From Anastrepha obliqua (taxonomy: Eukaryota; Arthropoda; Insecta; Diptera; Tephritidae), in assembly GCF_027943255.1 (NCBI RefSeq), contig NW_026562179.1:994501-1058500 (forward strand): 64,000 bases of DNA, in the 5' to 3' direction. A model generated the notes under the pieces. The model was given only the letters and a program-made list of their open reading frames with translations, made no database searches and was not told where the DNA came from. Below, piece after piece: positions 21,233 through 31,631 of the stretch (the stretch's first letter is position 1; each line of letters opens with the position of its first letter). Made by a program: the position numbers and the translations under genes.

Positions 21233-22034
21233 CTTTTGGCACCTTGCCTAATCGGCCGCGTCCTTTGGATGAGTTTTCCCTTCAGCCTCATTTTTTTTTA
21301 TTCTTCCGATAATAGTCAGAGAGTTCTGGTAAAGCTTTTACCTGGACGGGCCTTTTTTAACGTTTTGGCGCTTTTGCCCCTTGGCATCAGCGGATGTGGA
21401 TGGTTGATTTAAGGTTGATGGCGTGCTGTGGCCCACAGCTTTACCATCAACCGTCTCTTAGCTGCAGGCCAACAGTTCGTCCTCTGAGGAAGTTCCCAAC
21501 TTCCTCGGTTCGTTAGTGTCGGTCCGTGTTGTCCATTTGTCCATCTGTTGCATCAATGGGTGCGTTCGTTCGTTTTGGGTTTGTGTCCGTCCGTTTGTCC
21601 GTCTTCTTTGTAGCGTTATCCGAAGTTTTTGTTTGTTTTTGTTGTTTGTTCATACTGTTTCGTACGGTCACCTGCCCTTCCAGAAGGCTGCACATGTCGC
21701 CATGTGCGGTGACCAATGAGGATTTAGGGGAAATAAACGGTCCGCCATGGCAGCGCCCCATACCATGGTAAGGCCACCGTTACAACCTGAGGCGGCCTGG
21801 TGTCAGGAGAGCTCCGTTAAAAGACATCCTAGTTTTATCCCCCGGCTGCCAAACCCACCCAATATGCACAGGTTGCGTTACACCTTGGGTTGAGGGAGTT
21901 TTTTAATGAAATTTACGTCTTCGACCTGTGTGGTTCGCGGGAGACCTACTCTCCTACCTTCCATATCTGGGAGGCGTTTCCCTATCCACCACCTGGAAAC
22001 GCGCCCTATAGGGATAACAGGTTCCCCCAAGGGG
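21233..22034 (-). other. LOA-type copy 1, 5' untranslated region
   Basis: No long frame belongs to this strand here. The segment 21760-22020 matches 42684-42918 closely (same GACCTACTCTCCTACCTTCC stretch), and 21410-21780 matches 39415-39725, so it is the conserved 5' region of the family. Apparent plus-strand frames are antisense shadows. The 5' end lies near 22034, next to the target duplication. Confidence 0.65.
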
Positions 22035-22043
22035 CGATGGTAG

Positions 22044-23925
22044 ACTTTCCAGGTCCAATCAGTTGGCTGACGGTTTGCTTCAGCCTTTCACACAATACGC
22101 TCACTAGAACCTTATAGGCGATATTTAGAAGACTATTCCCGCGGTAATTAGCACAGATTGTAGAATCGCTCTTCTTATGGATTGGGCAGAACACACTTAA
22201 ATTCCAATAGGTGGGCATGCTGTCGTCCGACCATATTTTGTATAGAAGCTGATGCATGCATCTTACCAGCTCCTCGCCGCCGTGTTTGAATAGCTCAGCC
22301 GGCAATCCGTCGGTGCCCACGGCTTTATAGTTCCTTAGCCGCGTTATCGCTATTCTCACCTCGTCATGGTCGGGTAGCGGAACGTGAATTCCGTCGTCAA
22401 CGGTTGGGGTGTCGGGATTTTCACATTCTCTGTGACATGCGCAGCTATCACAATTTAACAGATTCGAGAAGTGTTCCCTCCATAATTTAAGATTGCTCTG
22501 GATGTCACTCACCAGTTCGCCGTCTTTGTTCTTACAGGAAAACGCCCCGGTCTTAAAACGTTCTGTAGGCCGCCGAACTTTCTGGTAAAATTTTCGGGCG
22601 TTGTTCCAGTTGCCAGATTCTCAAGCACTCACGTGTTTCAGCCTCTCCTTTCTTCTTTCGGATAATACATCTTTCTCTCTTTTTTAGCTCTTTGTAGCGA
22701 TCCCACATGGCTCGCGTTGCGCCCGATCCCAGCGTGACTCTATAGGCGGCATCCTATCTTTCTGCGGCAGCATGACATTCCTCGTCATACCAATTGCTTT
22801 TTCGGGCTCTCCGGAATCCGCTTTCTCCTTCGGCGGCGGTACGTAGGGAACAAGAAATGTTGCTCCATTGCTCGTGCATGCCGGTTTGCTGGGCAGTGCT
22901 CTCTGAGAGAATGAGGGAGAGTCGAGTGGTGAATCTTCTGACTGTCTGTAATGATCCGAGTCGATGTTGGGTCCTCGGATCGTAGGCATGTCCAATACAC
23001 TAGAAGCGTGTCTTCCATCTATCACAACATGATCGATCTGATTTCGCGTTTTTCGATCAGGAGACAACCAAGTAGCTTGGTGTATCTTTTTATGCTGGAA
23101 TCTGGTGCTGCAGACTACCATGTTTCGGGCCCCGGCGAAGTCGATCAGCCTCTGTCCCTTACCGGATGTTTTGTCGTGCAGGCTGAATTTTCCGACTGTG
23201 GGACCAAAAATTCCCTCCTTACCCACCCTGGCGTTGAAGTCGCCAAGCACGATTTTTATGTCGTGGTAGGGGCAGTGCTCATTGGAACGTTCCAAGCGCT
23301 CATAGAAGGAATCTTTGGTTGCCTCGTCCTTCTCTTCCATTGGGGCGTGGGCGCAAATTAGCGAGATGTGAACGACACTACTTTCCGACGAAGTCTCCCT
23401 CCCACAACAAATCCGACACGGGATTTGCGCTCCTTTACATGGCAGCAGTAGTAGACGTTGCAGGGTCCTATGGTTTTCTAGGCTTGCCCCGTCCATCGTA
23501 TCTCTTGGATGGCAGTGATGTCAGCCTTTACTCTCACGAGGACATCAACCATCCGGGCAGAGGCACCTTTACCATTAAGGGACCGGTCGTTCTAGGTGAA
23601 TGCCCTCATATCATATTCCTTATTTCGTTTGCAGGGGTCGTCATCAGTTAAGGTAGTTTTGGCTTTGTAATTCTTTTCATTGGGGGGGATTTTTAAGTGG
23701 CGGGTACCAAACCCAGCGCACAACCAGCTATCTTGGAGTGCTTCGCCTTCTCACGTTAGGTCACTCCCGAACGGGTGTTTAGAAGCTACCCAGAGGATAC
23801 GTGGGCTAATCCCGGACGTTGTGAGCTGCTTGAAACATATGCAGAAGAATCGTCCTGGCCACTCCTAAGTGAATGGCGATCAGAAACTTTCCCCACATGC
23901 GTGGACTTCTACACATGGAACCATC
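22044..23925 (-). pseudogene. RTE copy CE: endonuclease and RT N-terminal half
   Basis: Frame 23496-22684 (270 codons) carries the endonuclease: LICAHAPMEEKDEATKDSFY, VLGDFNARVGKEG with the GDFNA motif, CSTRFQHKKIHQATWLS and NQIDHVVIDGRHASSV, ending with a DSDHY motif. About 110 bases of the linker present in copy B are deleted here. Frame 22512-22006 continues with the RT start: NYKAVGTDGLPAELFKHG, NYRGNSLLNIAYKVLVSVL. The element 5' end lies near 23925 with GGTTCCATGTG, shared with copy D. Confidence 0.8.
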
Positions 23926-23938
23926 CTCGAAATATTTT

Positions 23939-24099
23939 ACCGAGGCTAATTAAAAGGCTTATTGGTCGATAGCTTCTCATATCATTTGGGGGTTTTCCGG
24001 CTTTGATATTGCAGTTACTTTTGCCGTTTTCCATGCCTCCGGAAGGTACTGACGTTTAAGTCATTAATTGATAATAATGTAAAAAAAATAACTGCTATT
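23939..24099 (-). pseudogene. jockey RT fingers fragment
   Basis: A minus-strand reading gives LKRQYLPEAWKTAKVTAISK, then SYRPISLLISLGKIF, the first RT motifs of a jockey element. It connects on the left to the KIFEQVLKVKL sequence at 15735 and on the right to MLKNLPK at about 34600-34579. The breakpoints coincide with target duplications of the two inserted elements. Confidence 0.75.
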
Positions 24100-24277
24100 T
24101 TAGGTAAATTCTAAATAAAAGCTCATATGGTGGTAGACGAAGAAAACACACGGGTTAGGATATTAACCCAAACGTCGGTTGGAGAAGAGGCTGCTACCAC
24201 CGGCGGGCACAGTGAGGACGGAAGCTGTGTCGCCAGCGGCCACACCTCTACTATAATGGGAGCAGGTTATAGTAGCT

Positions 24278-25376
24278 GATGCTTTCCATTTCAATTTAAC
24301 CGGGCTATGTTCTTCGATTTCGATGTAACTCAAATATGTTGCTCTCTGGTCAAAATAATGAGATACGTACTTTTTTGTTCGCCCAAAAAAAAATTTTTTC
24401 AAGAGTTATCGGCAATTTTGTTTTTCGGCTCAAAATCGATTTTTTTTAATTATATAAGAATTTTTTTTTTAAATGCCCATAACTTAGTCAAAAATGAACC
24501 GATTTTAATAACTCTGGGCTCAAAATGATCGTCATTACTTACGAGAACAAAGAGTGCGAAAAAATCGTTTTTCAGTAGGTTGATGTGAACAATCACTCCT
24601 GATGCTTTCCATTTCAATTAAACCGGGTTATTCGGGTCAAAATAATGAGACACGTATTTTTTTGTTCGCCCGAAAAAATTTTTTTTCAAGATTTATCGGC
24701 AATTTTATTTTTCGGCTCAAAATCGATTTTTTTAATTATATAAGAAATAACTCATAACTTAGTCAAAAATAAACCGATTTGAATGATTCCGGGTTCAAAA
24801 TGATCGTTACTACTTGCACGAGCGACTTCATGTAGAAACAATTGCAAAAAAGTAGTTGAACATTTTTTATTTTTCAAAAAACAAAAAGTGCGAAACAGGC
24901 TTTTTACTCTAAAATTTATTACTCAAAAACAACTCATTTTTGGTACTGGGCATTCAGCTCAATTGAAGTTTGAGGTGTTCTCTTGATTTGGAAAAAGTTA
25001 AAAAAAAATACACTTTTTGATATATTGAGTTTCGAAAAAATTTTTGCAAAATAAAAAATGTTCAACTACTTTTTTGCAATTGTTTCTACATTAAATCGCT
25101 CGTGCAAGTAATGACGATCATTTTGAACCCAGAATCATTAAAATCGGTTCATTTTTGACTAAGTTATGAGCATTTAAAAAAAAATTTCTTATATAATTAA
25201 AAAAATCGATTTTGAGCCGAAAAACAAAATTGCCGATAAATCTTGAAAAAAAATTTTTTAGGGCGAACAAAAAAATACGTGTCTCATTATTTTGACCAGA
25301 GAGCAACATATTTGAGTTACATCGAAATCGAAGAACATGTCCCGAATAGCCCGGTTGAATTGAAATGGAAAGCATC
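24278..25376. repeat. foldback family B, compound copy
   Basis: Both ends read GATGCTTTCCATTTCAATT inverted to each other, and AGCT occurs on both sides (24274-24277 and 25377-25380). The right part, 24609-25376, is equivalent to the single copy at 12087-12866. The left part repeats one arm. Between them, 24541-24608 is the inverse of the sequence that follows the copy at 12867-12910. It lies in the 5' region of the second LOA-type element. The long frames over it on either strand are composition artefacts. Confidence 0.7.
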
Positions 25377-25422
25377 AGCTGTATTACTACTGCCAACACA
25401 AACACAAAAAACAAAATCGCTA

Positions 25423-26230
25423 TGCAACGTGCGGGTGCCATAGTGCAAGTAGACTCGGACCTGGAAAGCACAGCTAGCGTAAATACCGTAGAAGAAGATG
25501 CTTTACTTAACCCGCTAAAACTAGATGGTGCCATTTCAGACAGTACGAAAAGACCTAGAGTAAAGCCAAGTAAGGAGGCGATGAAAGCTAAGTTGCGATA
25601 CAAAGCAGCGGTAAAGATCTGCGAGCGACTTGGTGGCATGGCCAATCTGACGCAAGCAGAAGCGGAAAGACTGGCACGGGCTAGGGAGGAAGTAGGATAT
25701 GCATATTTTGCAACACGTGCTGGATGTCCCGCATCGAACACAAAGTTCGCCAACAAGATAGAGGAGCAAATGGCCTTAAAGAGGCAGCGATCTACAGAAA
25801 GCGAAGGGAAGATGCCCAACACAAAAAGAAGGTACAAAGGCGACGCTGTAAAGCTAATCGCAAAGCACGCAACCAGAGACGGTGAAAGACCATCCACATC
25901 TAAAGCAGCGGCGGCAGTCAGTGAGGTAGCCAAGAAGCACTTGACCGTGGCGCTTACTGATCGCATCAACCCGTTGGAACGAATGACGCAGGAGCAATAG
26001 AAGGTAGGTGAGATGAGGCTCTGGAGGCTCTGTTCGCAAAAATTGACGCTGATCCGAGCGCAACAATGCCTACATTTGATGGAACAGGTTGGTTCCGCGG
26101 CGTCAAGATAATAAAATGTAAAGACGATCCCACTCTCATATGGGTTAAGGAAGCGGTGAAAAACTTCAAGGCCTATGGGAAGGGGCAACGATACTGAAAG
26201 CTAAGGTGCTGATACCGCGCACGGTCAATC
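25423..26230 (+). pseudogene. second LOA-type family, ORF1
   Basis: From the ATG at 25423 the frame is open to 26000. It reads an acidic start, then RYKAAVKICERLGGMANLTQ and AERLARAREEVGYAYFATRAG, a charged helical region seen in LOA-type ORF1 proteins. A KHLTVALTDR block follows. After a stop at about 25998 a shifted frame reads FDGTGWFRGVKIIKCKDDPT and LIWVKEAVKNFKAYG, the start of the DUF4780-like domain. The rest is decayed. RNA binding is the expected role by family. Confidence 0.6.
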
Positions 26231-26339
26231 CAGAGTATACCTAAAACTCCTGCAACGACTAGCCATGCAGGAACCATGGATTGGTTCGGGAAACCTGTTG
26301 TCTGGACTAGAATTACTTAACTACAATACATACTTCTCG

Positions 26340-26827
26340 ATCACTACAAACAGGGTAAGAGCAGTGATACTCGTTAAGAAAAGTGTATGTTCCTACTTTA
26401 ATACTTATCTATCACAGATGACCTGACAGTGGTGGCAATCCAGGACTGCAATAATAAAGCTTTACTCCTTGGGTTCTGCTAGATGCCACACGAAAAGGAG
26501 GCACCGCCGGACGAGCTTCACAATTTGGTCAAGGAAGCCGAGCGAAGGAAGCTAGCGCTTGTCGTAGGGTCCGATGGAAACTCACATCGTACCATCTGGG
26601 GAAGCTGCGACATAAACGATAGAGGGGAGGCCCTTTTCAATTTTTTTTACAAAGTAGCCTAGAAGTAGCAAACCGTGGGGAGGAACCAACATATGTTGGG
26701 CCCATCTCGAAAAATGTTCTAGACTTAACCTTTTCAAATAACCTTACGATTGTGGAAGATTGGAGAGTGTTATAAACGCCTTCTTTCTCCGACCACAGAT
26801 ACATATATTATAACATTCACGTCCAAG
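26340..26827 (+). pseudogene. second LOA-type family, endonuclease fragment
   Basis: The plus strand reads EAPPDELHNLVKEAERRKLA and LVVGSDGNSHRTIWGSC at about 26497-26610. LTFSNNLTIVEDWRV follows near 26720-26775 and a PTTDT(Y) remnant of the SDHRY motif near 26790. These are the middle and end of an apurinic-type endonuclease. Several frame changes occur. The gypsy element interrupts the sequence at CAAG (26824-26827); it continues at 31636. Confidence 0.65.
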
Positions 26828-26977
26828 TGTAAGAAAACTCAGTAGGCCATTCTTTTCAGGACGGAGAGGGTTGAATATTTGAAATTGTCACTAAATATAT
26901 ATTATAGTTTTTAAAATGCCGAAGAGCGAAATAAAACGTTGATGAAATAAAGAAAACTCGGAAGGCCATTCCTTTCA
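26828..26977 (+). repeat. gypsy 5' LTR
   Basis: The 150 bp LTR begins TGTAAGAAAACTCAGTAGGCC and ends GGCCATTCCTTTCA. A motif of about 27 bases (AAGAAAACTC, GGCCATTC, TTTCAGG) occurs near both its ends as an imperfect direct repeat. AATAAA-like signals lie at about 26929 and 26946. It is unusually short for a gypsy LTR. Confidence 0.9.
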
Positions 26978-26994
26978 GGTCAGAAGTGGGATAC
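26978..26994 (+). promoter_or_regulatory. probable primer binding site (tRNA-Leu-like)
   Basis: Directly after the LTR the sequence reads GGTCAGAAGTGGGATAC. The core GTCAGAAGTGGGAT is complementary to the acceptor end of an insect tRNA-Leu as I remember it, the primer used by mdg3/micropia/blastopia-type elements. The bases that should pair with the CCA end do not fit well, so the assignment is tentative. Confidence 0.45.
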
Positions 26995-27137
26995 TGACTC
27001 TTATTTTTTTTGTATGAATGCGCATAAATTCGTGCTTTGTTATGCGCGTTGGCAAGATGCATATATGGCGTAGTGTATAAAATGCATGCGACGGTCGTGG
27101 GGAAAAAAACTATGAGCAGATTAATACGTGCGTGTTA

Positions 27138-28361
27138 ATGTGTGGAAAGCGAGAGTTGAAAAAGAGCAAGAAACAAGCCGATATACAAAAAAAAACGAGT
27201 GGTGCAAGCGTGTACGAATGTACATATTGTGCGGGAAAAATGCCGAAAATAGTGAATTTAAGAGTGGAACAACTTAAAACGCTGCTGCGTGAACGAGAAA
27301 AACCTACGACTGGTACTAAGGCAGAACTAGTCCAGCGGCTATGTGATATTGAAAACAGTGACGAAATAAATATTGACGAAAGGTGTACAATGCAAGAGCA
27401 GATTAATGAGTTGCGAGAAATGATGCAAGGCATCACTACTTTGCTGCAACAACAAAACCGTGAACAACAACCAAGTAGTGTAAATAACGCACACATAATA
27501 GAACAAATGGCCGCGAGTGTAGAAAATACAACTACCCCGGTATCAATGGTAGATTTTTCAAGTGCAAGGTGCTCGGTGAAATAGATTGCTGAAACTTTAC
27601 CCACCTTTGATCCAACGAATGAACTTTCTTTGCCGGTCGAAAAATTTGTAGAACGTGTTAATCAAGCACATAGTGCCTATCAGTGGAACGAAAGAAGTTT
27701 AATGCTAGCAGTTTTTAGCAAGTTGAAAGGTGTTGCTAAACTATGGTTAGATGCTCCACCAGAGTGTTACTCGAATTGGGCAATTTTCGCGGAAAGGTTA
27801 ATAGAAGAATTCGGTACTAAGCCAAACGAGGCAGAGATACATTACAAAATGAACAGTTCGGTGCGTAAATTTGATGAAAAAGTCGTGGAATATTGTTTTC
27901 GTATGAGTGCCATTGGGCAGCGATATAATTTGAGTGAATCAGCGATTATAAAATATACGCGGAACGGATTACGAAATCGGGAACTGCAAACGGCAATTGC
28001 TCCAATGCGATTTGATTCGATGAGACACTTGCGCGAAACGCTTGACGAGTATGATAAAAATCGTAATAGTACTCCAGGTTTGAAGTTTGAACAAAACAAA
28101 AATAGAAACACGAATAATGACGGGAATAAAGGTAGCGCTGAGAATAAAAGTAAGATAAAGTGTTATAATTGTTTCGAAGAAGGTCATATAGCGACCAGAT
28201 GTTCTAAGCCACTACGAAAAGCGCAGTATGGTGATGGTCAGAAAGTTGACCCGAAGGTTGAGGCTGTGGAGCGTAATAAGAGAAATGCTACAATGACAAA
28301 CCGTAAAGTCGAGTGCGATGAGGAATTTTGTATTAAACTGGTGTTAAAAATCAAGCATTAA
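27138..28361 (+). pseudogene. gypsy gag
   Basis: The frame begins with ATG at 27138 (another at 27240) and runs to 28361 with a single TAG at 27582-27584. The N-terminal part has a SAP-like DNA-binding motif (LRVEQLKTLLREREKPTTG at about 27255-27311). The capsid-like region follows the stop (LMLAVFSKLKGVAKLWLD and the FRMSAIGQRYNL block). A zinc knuckle CYNCFEEGHIATRC of the CX2CX4HX4C type lies at about 28161-28202. The protein would form the particle and package RNA. The stop makes it formally broken unless read through. Confidence 0.85.
28337..28361 (+). promoter_or_regulatory. gag-pol overlap, candidate -1 frameshift site
   Basis: The pol frame opens at 28337 and lies in the -1 frame relative to gag, which ends at 28361. 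Within the 25-base overlap, G TTA AAA at 28343-28349 is positioned in the gag frame and is close to known -1 slippery heptamers of the GTTAAAC type. A structural stimulator was not identified. Confidence 0.5.
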
Positions 28362-28369
28362 AAGCATTC

Positions 28370-31300
28370 GTGGACACAGGAAGTGAATGCAGCATGATAC
28401 GGAAATCATGTGCTGATAAATTCGAAATTGAAAAGGAGCCTTGCGTGTTAAAAATAAAGGGCATATGTGGAGGTGCGCGGTATGCAAGTGAGTTGATGAG
28501 AACTGAAATAAAAATTGACAGTGTAAAAGTAAATGTAATACTATATATAGTAGATGACGAGTTGTTAACGTCAGATGTATTGCTTGGAAAAGAGATTTTC
28601 AATCGGAATATTGTCGCGCACATAAACAGTGGACAATTGAAATTCGAATATCTACCGATCGCGGAAAATCGAGAAACGACGGTATCTGAACGCAAAGTTA
28701 TAAATGAAAATCAAATAATATGTGGAGAACTTGAAAGTGCGCAGACGGGAAAGCTAATCAGACTGTTGAACGAGTACAATGATATATTTGCAAATAATAT
28801 CAGTGAGATAGGACAGACAAATGCATTATCCATGAAAATTAAGTTAGATACTAATGTACCTATTGCACAAAACCCATACCGTATACCAGAGCCGAAGAAA
28901 GTGTTGGTTCAACAGATGATTAGAGAGTTATTAGTTAACGATATAATAGAAACGTCAGAATCTGAATATGCGAGTCCAATTGTACTCGTGAAAAAGAAAA
29001 ATGGAGAATCGAGATTGTGCGTAGATTATCGTAAGGTGAATCAACATACCCGAAAAGAAATTTATCCAATGCCGCATATTGAAGAACAGCTTCATGAAGC
29101 AAAACGTTATAAATATTTCACAGTATTAGATATGAATAGTGGGTATTATCAGATGCCAATACATCCAGATAGTCGTAGATATACTGCGTTCGTAACCACA
29201 GAGGGGTTGTATCAGTTTAAACGAATGCCGTTTGGGCTAAAGAATGCCCCAGTAGTCTTCCAACGCTTGATGGCAAAGGTAAAAGAACGAACACAGAATG
29301 GAGATATGGTAAACTACATGGATGACATTATGATAGGGGGTTCAACTGTCGATGAAATGTTGGCCAAATTGAGGCGTGTACTTGATGCATTACGAGAGTT
29401 TAATTTGACTTTGAATTTGAAGAAATGCGAGTTTGCAAAAGAAACAATTGAATTTTTGGGCCATACATTAACTCCAAACGGAATTAGTCCAGGTACAGCA
29501 AAAACAATAGCTATTACAAATTTTTCAATTCCTAAGAACGTAACTGAAATACGACAATTTCTGGGGTTAGGTGGATACTTTAGAAAGTTTGTGGCAGGGT
29601 ATGCCATTAAATCAGAGCCACTGCGACGTTTACTTTGTAAGGAACAAAATTTTCGATGGGGCGAAGAACAGCAAAGGGCTTTCGATGAGCTGAGGTTGGC
29701 ACTGGTGTCCAAGCCGGTGATGACGTCATATAGAATTGAAGCCAAGCATGAGATCCATACCGATGCAAGTTCCATTGGATTAGCTGGCGTGTTATTGCAA
29801 CTTGAAGAAGACGATTGGAAGCCGGTAGTATGTTTTAGTCGATCCACGAGCGAAAATGAGAAAAAGTATCATAGTTACGAGTTGGAGACTCTTGCAGTAG
29901 TGGAAACACTAGAGCGTTTTAAATATTATGTCTACGGGAAAGAGGTTACTGTAATAACCGACTTCAATGCAATCAAAACAGCAATGGCCAAGAAAGAGCT
30001 CATCCCGCGCATAGCGCGCTGGTGGCTCAAAGTGCAAGAGTACGACATAAAAATAGAGCATCGTTCCGATAAGCGGATGGAATATGTCGACGCGTTGAGT
30101 AGGTCCCCAGTAGAAGCATCGCGTGAAGTGGACGAAGCGTCCTTGTGTGTCTTGAAAGCAGGTATAGACGAGCAGGACTGGTTATTTAGTATGCAGATAC
30201 AGGATGTTGATGTCAAGCAAATAGTCGATAAAGTGAAGTCAAAAGATATTAAAACGTTAGATGAATATATACTTGAGAATGGTCGATTGTACAAGAAATA
30301 TGAAGGTGCGAAGTTGTGGGTTGTACCAAAGGCACTTCGATCAAAAGTTCTGTATGATTGTCATAATAATGCAGGTCACTTAGGTGTTGACAAAACTATC
30401 CAGCGACTACTGAGTTATTTATGGTTTCCAAGGATGAGAAATTATGTCAAATCGTACATCAAGTCGTGTGTAGAATGCGCCTATAACAAAGATCGAGGAG
30501 GGCGAAGAGAAGGAGAATACCATTTCAATGATAAAGAACCAATTCTGTTCAAGACAGTGCACTTAGATCATTTAGGTCCATTCCCTAAAAGTAAACAGAG
30601 AAACGAGCATCTGCTGGTCTTAGTTGATGCCTTTACAAAATTCACAGTCATACGAGCGGACAAGAGTACCAAGACCAAACCTGTACTAGAAATAATAAAC
30701 GAAGTTAGTAGTTACGTCGGTATGCCAGCACGAATTGTGACAGACAGAGGTACCGCTTTCACTTCGAAAGAATTCACGAAATATTGCAACGACAACTGTA
30801 TAAAACACATCAAGAATGCTGTGCGTACTCCCAGAGCAAACGGACACGCAGAACGAGCAAACAGAACAATTTTGTCAATGCTGTTGCCAATTACCACCGA
30901 AGATAGATGTTGGGACGAAAGGTTACGAGAAATACAGTGGGCAATAAATTCAATGAAAAACAAAACTACTACGAAGACACCTCAAGAGCTACTGTTTTGT
31001 TACGCCCCCCGAGATGTCCTGCAAAACAAAATATTATTAGCAATACAAGACGAACACTGTGCAGTTAACGATACTGATTTGGAAGAGGTCCGACGTACGG
31101 CAGCAGTCAAAATCAACGAGGCAAGACAAACAGCCAAACTCAAATATGACAATCAGCACAATAAACCAACAATATACAATGTAGACGATTTGGTGCTCGT
31201 CGACAATGAACCAATGAGTACCGGGCATTCACGAAAATTAGAGCAACATTACAAAGGACCATTCATAATCACGGCATCTCTTGGTAATGATCGGTATGTG

Positions 31301-31501
31301 GTTGAGGACTTGCCAGGTTCTCGCAGGAAGCAGAGACATTATTCATCGGTGTACGCATCTGATAAGCTGAAATTGTGGTGTAACCTACCACCATGCGACG
31401 ATATCGAAACAGACGAAGATGAGACTACAGGAGAATCTACGGAACCTGAGCGGGGTCGCACCAGTATGTCAGGAGAGGCCGAGTGTAAGAAAACTCAGTA
31501 G
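28370..31501 (+). CDS. gypsy pol polyprotein (protease, RT, RNase H, integrase)
   Basis: The stretch of 1043 codons is uninterrupted. The protease site DTGSECS is at residues 2-8. RT has VDYRKVN and YMDDIMIGG (about 315). RNase H begins near IHTDASS (about 461) and includes TDFNAIK. The integrase has HNNAGH with CVECA (about 664-703), then catalytic aspartates near LDHLG (about 731) and TDRGTAF (about 790) and a glutamate in HAERANR (about 826), which fits DD35E. A GPF-type motif (YKGPFIITA) lies near 962. The first codon listed is GTG; synthesis is expected by frameshift from gag. The stop TAG and the last codons are encoded by the 3' LTR. No defect is visible. Confidence 0.92.
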   Translation: MDTGSECSMIRKSCADKFEIEKEPCVLKIKGICGGARYASELMRTEIKIDSVKVNVILYIVDDELLTSDVLLGKEIFNRNIVAHINSGQLKFEYLPIAENRETTVSERKVINENQIICGELESAQTGKLIRLLNEYNDIFANNISEIGQTNALSMKIKLDTNVPIAQNPYRIPEPKKVLVQQMIRELLVNDIIETSESEYASPIVLVKKKNGESRLCVDYRKVNQHTRKEIYPMPHIEEQLHEAKRYKYFTVLDMNSGYYQMPIHPDSRRYTAFVTTEGLYQFKRMPFGLKNAPVVFQRLMAKVKERTQNGDMVNYMDDIMIGGSTVDEMLAKLRRVLDALREFNLTLNLKKCEFAKETIEFLGHTLTPNGISPGTAKTIAITNFSIPKNVTEIRQFLGLGGYFRKFVAGYAIKSEPLRRLLCKEQNFRWGEEQQRAFDELRLALVSKPVMTSYRIEAKHEIHTDASSIGLAGVLLQLEEDDWKPVVCFSRSTSENEKKYHSYELETLAVVETLERFKYYVYGKEVTVITDFNAIKTAMAKKELIPRIARWWLKVQEYDIKIEHRSDKRMEYVDALSRSPVEASREVDEASLCVLKAGIDEQDWLFSMQIQDVDVKQIVDKVKSKDIKTLDEYILENGRLYKKYEGAKLWVVPKALRSKVLYDCHNNAGHLGVDKTIQRLLSYLWFPRMRNYVKSYIKSCVECAYNKDRGGRREGEYHFNDKEPILFKTVHLDHLGPFPKSKQRNEHLLVLVDAFTKFTVIRADKSTKTKPVLEIINEVSSYVGMPARIVTDRGTAFTSKEFTKYCNDNCIKHIKNAVRTPRANGHAERANRTILSMLLPITTEDRCWDERLREIQWAINSMKNKTTTKTPQELLFCYAPRDVLQNKILLAIQDEHCAVNDTDLEEVRRTAAVKINEARQTAKLKYDNQHNKPTIYNVDDLVLVDNEPMSTGHSRKLEQHYKGPFIITASLGNDRYVVEDLPGSRRKQRHYSSVYASDKLKLWCNLPPCDDIETDEDETTGESTEPERGRTSMSGEAECKKTQ

Positions 31502-31631
31502 GCCATTCTTTTCAGGACGGAGAGGGTTGAATATTTGAAATTGTCACTGAATATATTCTAGTTTTTAAAATGCCGAAGAGCGAAATAAAACGTTGATGAA
31601 ATAAAGAAAACTCGGAAGGCCATTCCTTTCA
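31484..31631 (+). repeat. gypsy 3' LTR
   Basis: The 148 bp LTR closely matches the 5' LTR; the visible differences are around the ACTGAATATATTCTAG segment. It encodes the last codons of pol and its stop at 31499-31501. A purine-rich AGGAGAGGCCGAG at about 31471-31483 just before it is the likely polypurine tract. Confidence 0.9.

Larger units (their letters stand above)
16936..22034 (-). mobile_element. LOA-type non-LTR retrotransposon, copy 1 (about 5.1 kb, nearly complete)
   Basis: It is flanked by CGATGATAG (16927-16935) and CGATGGTAG (22035-22043), an imperfect 9 bp duplication of RTE sequence. Minus-strand order: 5' UTR (22034-21233), ORF1 (21232-20384), ORF2 with endonuclease (20371-19405), RT (19490-18154) and RNase H plus zinc-like motif (17834-17010). 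The RNase H and the CCHC tail place it in the LOA/I/R1 group rather than in RTE or classical jockey. ORF2 has a stop at codon 4 and several frameshifts. Copy 2 of the same family is at 35101-42918. Confidence 0.85.
15733..23925 (-). mobile_element. RTE-clade element, near full length (copy CE), split by LOA-type copy 1
   Basis: The 3' half is at 15733-16935 and the 5' half at 22044-23925, together about 3.1 kb. They meet at the same point in the RT domain, just after the sequence encoding GKSTIDQ. The outer flanks carry a near-perfect 12/13 bp duplication (CTCGAATATTTT at 15721-15732, CTCGAAATATTTT at 23926-23938). The 3' end shows TAATTGGCGCG (15746-15756) and a GAA-rich tail. The element contains endonuclease, RT and post-RT domains, but frameshifts and deletions inactivate it. 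Confidence 0.85.
26828..31631 (+). mobile_element. Ty3/gypsy LTR retrotransposon, nearly intact
   Basis: The element is 4.8 kb with LTRs of 150 bp (26828-26977) and 148 bp (31484-31631), starting TGTAAG and ending TTTCA. A 4 bp duplication CAAG lies at 26824-26827 and 31632-31635. It encodes gag with one in-frame stop and an uninterrupted pol, and has no env frame. The LTRs differ at only a few positions, so the insertion is relatively young. It interrupts the endonuclease of the second LOA-type element. The likely primer binding site resembles the complement of a tRNA-Leu end, as in mdg3/micropia-type elements. Confidence 0.9.

Noticed and set aside
21516..21771. overlapping frames on both strands rich in Val/Cys/Phe or Thr/Asp/Arg
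   Set aside because: They derive from degenerate GTCCGT/TTCGTT repeats in the LOA 5' UTR; the corresponding region at 39440-39669 shows the same repeats without a conserved frame.
23319..23651. 110-codon plus-strand frame, almost identical to part of 42126-42395
   Set aside because: The similarity arises because both are antisense to the RTE 5' region in copies CE and D.
25118..26188. 356-codon minus-strand open frame
   Set aside because: It lies antisense to the LOA-type ORF1 and continues into the foldback repeat. Its content is cysteine/serine/leucine-rich without motifs, as expected of a shadow frame.
27110..27604. 164-codon minus-strand frame
   Set aside because: Antisense of the gypsy gag N-terminal region; serine/cysteine-rich shadow.
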